21,399 nt of DNA from NCBI GenBank assembly GCA_002307135.1, contig DBTQ01000021.1, positions 1-21,399 on the forward strand, given 5' to 3'. Each line of letters opens with the position of its first letter. Positions within the stretch are counted from its first letter, which is position 1. The position numbers were made by a program, and so were the translations under genes. This DNA is from Bacteroidetes bacterium UBA1312 (GTDB lineage Bacteria > Bacteroidota > Bacteroidia > Chitinophagales > Chitinophagaceae). This document shows, in pieces, positions 15,472-21,399 of this stretch. A model generated the notes under the pieces. That model had not been told where the DNA came from, did no database searches, and saw only the letters and a program-made list of their open reading frames with translations.

Positions 15472-16569
15472 TTATTTAATAGTTACCGTTTCGCCATTGT
15501 CCACATCTCCAAATCCTTCGGTGATAATGGTATCGCCGGATTTAAGACCTGATAAAATTTCTACCATGCCATTAGCATTTCTACCTGTAGTAACTACTAC
15601 TGATTTCGCTTTATTATCTTCAACTACATAAAGCATATCTCCCTGAGCCGTCTTTTGAATTACAGAAACGGGTACTACAAGTGCGTGTTTGTTTTGATAG
15701 TTAGCGATTCTCATTTTACAAGACATGTTAGGGTAGAGTTTTTTGGAATTGCCCAATCTTACCTGTACCAAGAATGCACGAGATATCGGATCAACAGACT
15801 GCGCCACATAGCTCACTTTTGTATTTAAAGAATCATTCAAATCAGGGAAAACCAAGTTAACAAGATCGCCTGCTTTTACTTTACCCAAATAATTTTCACC
15901 AAGTGATGCTTCTACCTTCAATTTGTCGAAGCTGACAATACGAATACCAGACTGTCCGGGGCTGGCCACATCACCTTGTTTAAGCGACACGTTATCAACT
16001 GTCCCTGAAATCGGTGATATAATACGGTACATATTGCGTTGTGCAAGTTGCGCATCTTTTTGCTTCAACGCGGCTTCGTAATTGGCCTTGGCGGAGATGA
16101 GCTGAACTTCTGATCCGATGTTTTGTGCCCAAAGGTTTTTTTGTTTATCATACAATGATTTTAACAATCCTAATTGTACATCTGCAGCCTTTATTTGCTG
16201 ATCCACAGCTGCGGCATCCATAGTCGCCAACAATTGCCCTTTGCTTACTTTTTGACCCGAATGAACCAATACATTAGTTACTGTTCCGGGAGCCTGTGGC
16301 GTTGCCAAAACATTTTCATCACCTACGATCTGTGATTGCACATCGATATAAGAGGTAAAATCGGAAGTGTTGATAGCCATAACCGATACAGCCGTAGCTT
16401 TCTTCGGGGTATTTTTGTTGGCCGCTGTTTCCAGCTCTTTTATTTTAATATCCAAGATTGCACGTTCTTGTTTCAGTTTTGCCAACTGAGCGGTTTTGTC
16501 TTTGCTTTTGTCATTACTGCACGATGCAATAAGTAGCGTTGCTATAAATAAAATACTAATCCTTTTCAT
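15472..16569 (-). CDS. RND efflux periplasmic adaptor (HlyD/AcrA-like lipoprotein)
   Basis: This 365-residue membrane-fusion protein links the inner-membrane pump to the outer-membrane factor. It has a lipoprotein signal with lipobox LIASC (Cys17), then a short charged coiled coil (about residues 25-50, KLKQERAILDIKIKELETA), a lipoyl half-motif (VLVHSGQKVSKGQLLATMD), a helical hairpin (about residues 115-175, QQIKAADVQLGLLKSLYDKQ onward), the second lipoyl half (RIISPISGTVDNVSLKQGD), a beta-barrel, and a membrane-proximal domain ending GEVDNGETVTIK-like (FGDVDNGETVTIK). It lies 34 bases after the TolC-like gene and just before the pump, in the operon controlled by the TetR gene at 17957. Confidence 0.92.
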   Translation of the reverse strand: MKRISILFIATLLIASCSNDKSKDKTAQLAKLKQERAILDIKIKELETAANKNTPKKATAVSVMAINTSDFTSYIDVQSQIVGDENVLATPQAPGTVTNVLVHSGQKVSKGQLLATMDAAAVDQQIKAADVQLGLLKSLYDKQKNLWAQNIGSEVQLISAKANYEAALKQKDAQLAQRNMYRIISPISGTVDNVSLKQGDVASPGQSGIRIVSFDKLKVEASLGENYLGKVKAGDLVNLVFPDLNDSLNTKVSYVAQSVDPISRAFLVQVRLGNSKKLYPNMSCKMRIANYQNKHALVVPVSVIQKTAQGDMLYVVEDNKAKSVVVTTGRNANGMVEILSGLKSGDTIITEGFGDVDNGETVTIK

Positions 16570-16603
16570 TGAAGTATATTTTCTGTGAGTTTTATTAATT
16601 TGA

Positions 16604-17947
16604 TTATTTAAGAAGTCCTAATGCTTTTTCCAGATCTGCATGTGCATTCACTACGGATTGCAGCGCAGAGAAATAATTATTTTGAGCTTGTAAAAAGTCT
16701 GTTTGAGCCAATACAACATCCTGATTGCTACCAACACCAGCTTTATATTTTTTCTGAGCAAGTACCAAAACACTATTTGCCAATTGCATGGTACGTTTGC
16801 GGCTTTCTATTGTAGAGAGCGCGTTGGCTAATGTTTTACGAGCCGATTGTGTCTGAAAATCGATACCCAATTTGGTATTTTCCAAATCATTCTTCGCTTT
16901 TTCCACTTTAAGTTTGGCACCTTTTACCCGGCTTTTACGTTGAAATCCATCAAATATGGGAATATCGAGTTGCAAACCCACCATAGAAAAACCAGGGTAT
17001 GATTTATTGACCAAATCATTAAATTTGTTCGACGCATTATTGTAACCAGCACTACCAAAGGCTGATAAGCTAGGCAATCCTTCAAATTTATAGCGCTTTA
17101 AATCGTATTGCTGAAGTTTTACTGAAGTGAGTGCAAGTTGGTATACAAGTCTATTTTCATACTTTTCATCTTTCAGTAATAATGCCGTTGCATTTTCTGT
17201 ACTCTCAACCATTGCTGTATCTACAAGCGTTATTGGTGTAGTCAAATCCATACCCATCGTGTATTTCAACATTGTTTCACTTACATCTATCATATTAGCA
17301 AGACCAATGCTATCTGATTCAAGATTGTTTAATTGAACTTCCATACGGCTTACATCAATTTTTTCAATCATTCCGTTATCGTAGGTGATTTGCAAATCGC
17401 GTGTGCTATTCCGTACCAGATCCAAACTACTTTTCATCAAGTCAAATTGCTTGTGTGCAATGACTAACCCGAAATATGCTTTTTGAATATTGTAGCGAAT
17501 ATCTTCCATTTTCATATTGGCATTTTGCCGCGCCAATTCCATTAAGGTATTACGCGCTTGAAGTGCCACAAAAATGCTACCATTAAACAATACCTGATTA
17601 GCATTCAAAGATCCAATAGTACTTAATTTGGACGAGAAGGCTACAGGAGCAAAAGAATTAGCGGGTAATGAAGAATCAATAAACTTACCTGGTAAAAAAG
17701 TCTGCTGAATATCTATAAACTGTGTGTATTTTCCTTGTCCGCTTATCTGAGGCAAAGCACGACCTGTAACTTCATCATTTTGTGCTTTTTGGAGCAGCAC
17801 ATCTATATGTGCATTTTTAGCCGCACTACTATGATCAAGTGCGTAATCAATACAATCTTTAAGGCTCAGCGCCTTTTGTTCTTGCGCTTTTGTAACACCG
17901 GGTGTTAGTGCTAAAGCGAGCAGTAAAATGGTTAATATTTGTTTCAT
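16604..17947 (-). CDS. TolC-family outer-membrane efflux protein
   Basis: This 447-residue outer-membrane factor should form the trimeric exit channel. The signal peptide covers about residues 1-21 (ending TKAQ). Two related halves follow, each with long heptad-rich helices: LSLKDCIDYALDHSSAAKNA begins the first, and the second repeats the pattern with YKAGVGSNQDVVLAQTDFLQAQNNYFSALQSVVNAHADLEKALG near the C terminus, a hallmark of the family. Between them is a beta-strand segment containing LPSLSAFGSAGYN and LQLDIPIFDGFQRKSRV. It lies 9 bases after the TetR stop codon, so it shares that promoter, and precedes adaptor and pump genes. Confidence 0.93.
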   Translation of the reverse strand: MKQILTILLLALALTPGVTKAQEQKALSLKDCIDYALDHSSAAKNAHIDVLLQKAQNDEVTGRALPQISGQGKYTQFIDIQQTFLPGKFIDSSLPANSFAPVAFSSKLSTIGSLNANQVLFNGSIFVALQARNTLMELARQNANMKMEDIRYNIQKAYFGLVIAHKQFDLMKSSLDLVRNSTRDLQITYDNGMIEKIDVSRMEVQLNNLESDSIGLANMIDVSETMLKYTMGMDLTTPITLVDTAMVESTENATALLLKDEKYENRLVYQLALTSVKLQQYDLKRYKFEGLPSLSAFGSAGYNNASNKFNDLVNKSYPGFSMVGLQLDIPIFDGFQRKSRVKGAKLKVEKAKNDLENTKLGIDFQTQSARKTLANALSTIESRKRTMQLANSVLVLAQKKYKAGVGSNQDVVLAQTDFLQAQNNYFSALQSVVNAHADLEKALGLLK

Positions 17948-17956
17948 CTTTCGTAT

Positions 17957-18565
17957 TTACTTTAAATATTTTTCTTTGTATTTGCGATAAAGTTTTTCTC
18001 CTTTAGGGGTCATAATACCATAAAGAAAATGCTCTGTAATAGCCTTGTTTACATGCTGTATGTCGTACCGATCCTTTACCATCATATTGGGGTGCAAGAC
18101 GAGCATGGCCGTTTCAATATGAAATTTCGACAATAGATCCGCATCAATATCCGCTCTATAATTGCCTTCCTTGATTCCTTGTAAAATATTATCTTTTATT
18201 TGTTGGGCGTCCTGTTCCAAATTCCGACGAAACTGTAGATAGCCTTCGGGATAAAAACGTTGCAATTCAAAAATCAACAAAGGGTTAACATCTTTATGTG
18301 CCTCATCCAGCATTTGCTGAATTTTGACAAAGGCTTCTACCGCGTTTCCTGAACTGCCCAACATGGACTTACAACTGTCAGATATTTTACATTTGTACCA
18401 GACAATAGTATCAGAGACGACCTTATCTTTATTATCAAAATGCTGGTAAAGAGTCTTCTTAGAGAGCCCGGCTCTGCGCGCTACATCATCCATTGTAACG
18501 GACTTGAAGCCAAATTGCCGAAACAATTCTACCGCACATGTCCTTATTTTGGTTAGTGTATCCAT
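17957..18565 (-). CDS. TetR-family transcriptional regulator of the efflux operon
   Basis: This repressor has about 202 residues from the ATG at 18565; a GTG three codons upstream is the alternative start. The N-terminal helix-turn-helix covers about residues 5-50, with the typical sequence FRQFGFKSVTMDDVARRAGLSKKTLYQHFDNKDKVV. The remaining helical domain should bind a ligand and dimerise; I cannot name the ligand. It is the first gene of the operon, 9 bases before the TolC-like gene. A perfect 13-bp inverted repeat covers its promoter, so autorepression of the whole operon, relieved by a pump substrate, is the likely logic. Confidence 0.9.
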   Translation of the reverse strand: MDTLTKIRTCAVELFRQFGFKSVTMDDVARRAGLSKKTLYQHFDNKDKVVSDTIVWYKCKISDSCKSMLGSSGNAVEAFVKIQQMLDEAHKDVNPLLIFELQRFYPEGYLQFRRNLEQDAQQIKDNILQGIKEGNYRADIDADLLSKFHIETAMLVLHPNMMVKDRYDIQHVNKAITEHFLYGIMTPKGEKLYRKYKEKYLK

Positions 18566-18575
18566 AATTACCACG

Positions 18576-18583
18576 CAAAACTA
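18576..18583 (-). promoter_or_regulatory. TAnnTTTG promoter element of the efflux operon
   Basis: On the minus strand TAGTTTTG (18576-18583) matches the Bacteroidota -7 pattern just upstream of the TetR start and overlaps the proximal operator arm. No good -33 TTG is present at the expected distance (a T-run is there instead), so the promoter may be weak. Confidence 0.4.
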
Positions 18584-18619
18584 TGGAAACATTTTTAATA
18601 AAAAACGTTTCCATAGTTT
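18578..18619. promoter_or_regulatory. Perfect inverted-repeat operator, probable TetR binding site
   Basis: AAACTATGGAAAC (18578-18590) and GTTTCCATAGTTT (18607-18619) are exact complements separated by 16 bases. The repeat lies between the divergent TetR and serine dehydratase genes and overlaps the promoter element of the TetR gene. The position and symmetry fit binding by two half-sites of the neighbouring TetR regulator. The wide spacer is larger than in classical single-dimer operators, so each arm may be bound by a separate dimer, or the DNA may be looped. Confidence 0.65.
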
Positions 18620-18756
18620 ATTTTTTTTATTTACACCAAACTTACTTCGTTTGACGATCTGAAATGACCCAAGATTTTGTAAGCAAAAATTGAATTATCT
18701 TGCACCATCTGTTGCAATTCTAACACCCTAATAATTTAATAAATCGACCAATAATA

Positions 18757-20184
18757 GTGAGTAGAGAAAGTATTTCCGTGTTCGACATGTTTAAAATCGG
18801 CATTGGACCAAGCAGTTCACATACGTTAGGACCTTGGCGTGCCGCATTACGTTTTTTAGATAGTGTCAAAACAAAATTTGCCCTACAAAATGTAACAAAA
18901 GTAAAAGTACTGTTATATGGTTCATTGGCCAAAACAGGTAAAGGGCATGGCACAGATGTAGCAGTAATACTGGGGCTATGTGGCGAAGATCCTGTAACAT
19001 TTGATGTCAATGAAGTTAATCCGCGTATTGACTCCATTGGTCATAATAAGCTCATGAATCTAGGAGGCGAAAAAAATATTGTTTTCGATCCCAAAGAAGA
19101 AGTCGTTTTTTTGATGACTGAAAGTCTTCCCTTCCATCCTAACGCGCTAACATTTTTATGTACCCTAGGTGATGGTACCGAAATTGCTGAAACCTATTAT
19201 TCAATTGGCGGTGGTTTTGTAGTAAAAGAAGGGGAAGAAAACAGCGCAAATGTAAATAATGACCTACCCTTCCCTATTGAGAAATCATCTGACTTACTAC
19301 ATTGGTGTATAAAGTCGGGCTTGAGCATATCGGATGTAGTACTTGAAAATGAACAGGCATGGAGGAGTGAAGATGCAACAAAGAAAGGGGTATTAAATAT
19401 ATGGCATGTAATGCGCGATTGTATATACAGAGGATGTCATATTAGTGGCGTTTTGCCAGGAGGATTGAATGTAACAAGGCGCGCGGCTACACTCAATAAA
19501 AGATTATTGAACGGAAGATCTTATAATAATTATGAGGAATGGCTCTTGGCTATCCGATCCGGTGGATCAGGGTTTCAATACACGCTCGATTGGGTGAGCT
19601 GCTTTGCCCTTGCAGTCAATGAAGAAAATGCTGCATTTGGAAGAGTGGTTACTGCTCCTACTAATGGTGCCGCAGGTGTTATACCTGCTGTATTACAGTA
19701 TTTCGTAGCGTTCTGCGATGGACTTGACGACGAAAAAATTTTGCAATTTATGCTCACAGCATCCGAGATTGGCAGTATTTTCAAAAAAGGCGCTACCATA
19801 TCTGCCGCAATGGGGGGATGTCAGGCAGAAATTGGCGTATCATCAGCGATGGCTGCTGCAGGATTGACAAGCGTGCTTGGAGGTACAGTAAGGCAATGTC
19901 TGATGGCGGCGGAAATAGCCATGGAACATCATTTGGGGCTTACCTGCGACCCTATCGGAGGTCTTGTTCAAGTGCCTTGTATTGAACGCAATACCATGGG
20001 ATCGATCAAAGCAATCACTGCTTCGCAATTAGCCTTGCAAAGTAACCCTGACCATGCCAGGGTATCATTGGACAATGTAGTAAATACTATGTGGGAAACT
20101 GCTCTGGATATGAATTATAAATACAAAGAAACCGCAGAAGGTGGCCTAGCCACAAATATACCAATTAGCTTGAGCGAATGCTGA
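18757..20184 (+). CDS. sdaA: L-serine dehydratase (L-serine ammonia-lyase), iron-sulfur type
   Basis: This 475-residue single-chain enzyme converts L-serine to pyruvate and ammonia in the cytoplasm using an oxygen-sensitive [4Fe-4S] cluster. The start is a GTG; the protein begins MSRESISVFDMFKIGIGPSSSHTLGPWRAA, which aligns with the usual start of the family, and I see no better upstream codon. The beta-domain lies in roughly the first 160 residues and the alpha-domain in the rest. The alpha-domain carries the APTNGAAGVIPAVL segment and candidate cluster cysteines in GCQAEIGVSSAMAAAG, LTCDPIGG and VQVPCIERN. It is divergent from the TetR gene, with the operator between them closer to the TetR side; no shared regulation is evident. 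No convincing terminator follows. Confidence 0.93.
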   Translation: MSRESISVFDMFKIGIGPSSSHTLGPWRAALRFLDSVKTKFALQNVTKVKVLLYGSLAKTGKGHGTDVAVILGLCGEDPVTFDVNEVNPRIDSIGHNKLMNLGGEKNIVFDPKEEVVFLMTESLPFHPNALTFLCTLGDGTEIAETYYSIGGGFVVKEGEENSANVNNDLPFPIEKSSDLLHWCIKSGLSISDVVLENEQAWRSEDATKKGVLNIWHVMRDCIYRGCHISGVLPGGLNVTRRAATLNKRLLNGRSYNNYEEWLLAIRSGGSGFQYTLDWVSCFALAVNEENAAFGRVVTAPTNGAAGVIPAVLQYFVAFCDGLDDEKILQFMLTASEIGSIFKKGATISAAMGGCQAEIGVSSAMAAAGLTSVLGGTVRQCLMAAEIAMEHHLGLTCDPIGGLVQVPCIERNTMGSIKAITASQLALQSNPDHARVSLDNVVNTMWETALDMNYKYKETAEGGLATNIPISLSEC

Positions 20185-20318
20185 TACTAAAAGGCATCAC
20201 AATTAAGGGCGTTGTATTTTTTATAACAAATATAAAATAACTTTTGGCACAATTTTTAGTCTATAAAATAGCAGCGCAATAAAATGCGTTTCTATTGAAC
20301 AATCAAAAAAGAAACATT

Positions 20319-21399
20319 ATGAATCGCTTATCAAAATTGCTCAGCATCGCAACTCTAGGAATCTCTTTGTTTTTAGCACCAAAAGCTATGGCACAGACTT
20401 ACGACAATTATGATTATTCCTATGACGACAATAACGCTACAACAGCTACTTATCAGGATTTCTATGACGGACTTGCACCATACGGACAATGGATCAATGA
20501 TAGCCGCTATGGCTATGTATGGCTACCCAATGTAGGGCGCGATTTTCGCCCATACTACACTAATGGCTACTGGGCAATGACAGAGTACGGCAACACCTGG
20601 GTGTCTAACTATGCTTGGGGTTGGGCTCCATTTCACTATGGTCGCTGGACTTATGACAATTATTATGGATGGCTTTGGATACCAGATACGCAATGGGGAC
20701 CAGCTTGGGTAAGCTGGAGAAGTAATAACGATTACTACGGTTGGGCTCCTATGGGACCTGGTTTAAATATCAACATTTCACTAGGAGCTATTCCTATAGA
20801 CTGGTGGATCTTTTTGAATCCAGGTTACCTTTATGATCATTCATTCTACAGGTATTATAATGGATATGGTAATAATGTAAACATATATAACCAAACCATT
20901 TATATCAACAATATTTATGTGGACAAACATTCACACCAGTCCTACATTTGTGGTCCTCGCAACGATGATTATTATCGTCATACCGGACACAGGATACCTG
21001 TTTATGCAATCAATGACAACAAACGTCCGGGAGGAAGTTCAATTCAAGGTAATAGACTAAATATTTACCGTCCAGCTATCAACAATGTGGGTAATGCAAA
21101 TGTAGCACCTAGAAAATTTGTACCCGCAGACCAAGCTGTAACATCCCGTCCACAACCATTAAGTGGTAATGGAGGACGACCAAGTGGCAGAGAAAAGGTA
21201 TTACAACAAACACCAATACAGCAAAACAAAGTATTACCGGTTCAAAACCAACAACAACAAAGAGTGCAAATGCAAAACCAACAGCAACCAGTACAACAAG
21301 GTCAGCAAAGACAACAAGTGCAAATGCAACAGCAAAGAACACAACAACAGGCGGCACAACAAGATCAGCAAAGGCAACAGCAAGTGCAAATGCAACAAC
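20319..21399 (+). CDS. Secreted DUF6600-type protein with Gln-rich tail (partial, runs off the window)
   Basis: The frame opens with ATG at 20319 and stays open to the window end (360 codons). The signal peptide is about residues 1-26 (LFLAPKAMAQ). Residues about 45-140 contain repeated aromatic motifs: FYDGLAPYGQWINDSRYGYVW, FRPYYTNGYWAMTEYGNTWV, WGWAPFHYGRW, YYGWLWIPDTQWGPAWVSWR and YYGWAPMGPG. These match the DUF6600 family of Bacteroidota exported proteins (identified from memory). An Asn/Tyr-rich middle follows, then from about residue 295 a low-complexity tail made largely of Gln with Val, Arg and Met (NQQQQRVQMQ, QQQRTQQQAAQQ). Function is unknown. It begins about 135 bases after the serine dehydratase gene on the same strand, far enough for its own promoter. 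Confidence 0.8.
   Translation, partial: MNRLSKLLSIATLGISLFLAPKAMAQTYDNYDYSYDDNNATTATYQDFYDGLAPYGQWINDSRYGYVWLPNVGRDFRPYYTNGYWAMTEYGNTWVSNYAWGWAPFHYGRWTYDNYYGWLWIPDTQWGPAWVSWRSNNDYYGWAPMGPGLNINISLGAIPIDWWIFLNPGYLYDHSFYRYYNGYGNNVNIYNQTIYINNIYVDKHSHQSYICGPRNDDYYRHTGHRIPVYAINDNKRPGGSSIQGNRLNIYRPAINNVGNANVAPRKFVPADQAVTSRPQPLSGNGGRPSGREKVLQQTPIQQNKVLPVQNQQQQRVQMQNQQQPVQQGQQRQQVQMQQQRTQQQAAQQDQQRQQQVQMQQ

Noticed and set aside
12168..15552. Plus-strand frames across the RND pump and adaptor genes
   Set aside because: Their products are His/Cys-rich low-quality sequences without any domain, lying opposite well-conserved genes.
18675..18703. TTTG...TATCTTGC as promoter of the serine dehydratase gene
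   Set aside because: The spacer is only 16 bases and the -7 element lacks the full TTTG, so I do not list it as a feature.

Overview
The window reads as a chromosomal segment of a Bacteroidota bacterium, probably of the Chitinophagaceae/Sphingobacteriia kind (lineage inferred from gene content). Supporting signs are a type IX secretion (T9SS) type A sorting domain, PorT-like outer-membrane barrels, a large SpvB/FG-GAP/RHS protein with a Bacteroidota-style RHS core, promoters of the TAnnTTTG type, and few Shine-Dalgarno sequences. Almost every gene is on the minus strand; only the last two genes are on the plus strand.

Region 1 (about 1-11,840) is an RHS polymorphic-toxin-like locus read right to left. 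A probable LytTR-type direct repeat and two TAnnTTTG promoters (11,596-11,836) precede an SpvB-FG-GAP-RHS gene (11,575 to 5,045). This gene is cut by a single in-frame amber codon at 9,680-9,682. Downstream come a two-helix membrane protein (candidate immunity protein), a beta-barrel protein and a small T9SS-sorted protein. The order tip / accessory gene / barrel / small T9SS protein then repeats: a start-less orphan RHS core plus a different tip (2,936-1,653), a lipoprotein (candidate immunity), a diverged barrel paralogue, and a second small T9SS gene cut at about base 25 by what looks like an insertion-sequence end. The locus therefore looks like a tip/immunity-swapping cassette system with a co-duplicated barrel + T9SS pair.

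Region 2 (11,926-18,619) is a tripartite efflux operon: TetR regulator, TolC-like outer-membrane factor, lipoprotein adaptor and RND pump. It begins at a perfect 13-bp inverted-repeat operator that overlaps a TAnnTTTG element and ends at a perfect 17-bp stem terminator.

Region 3 (18,757-21,399, plus strand) holds a complete iron-sulfur L-serine dehydratase gene and the start of a secreted DUF6600-type protein with a glutamine-rich tail that runs off the window.

The toxin, immunity and regulatory roles are inferred from family knowledge and gene order; no similarity search was possible.
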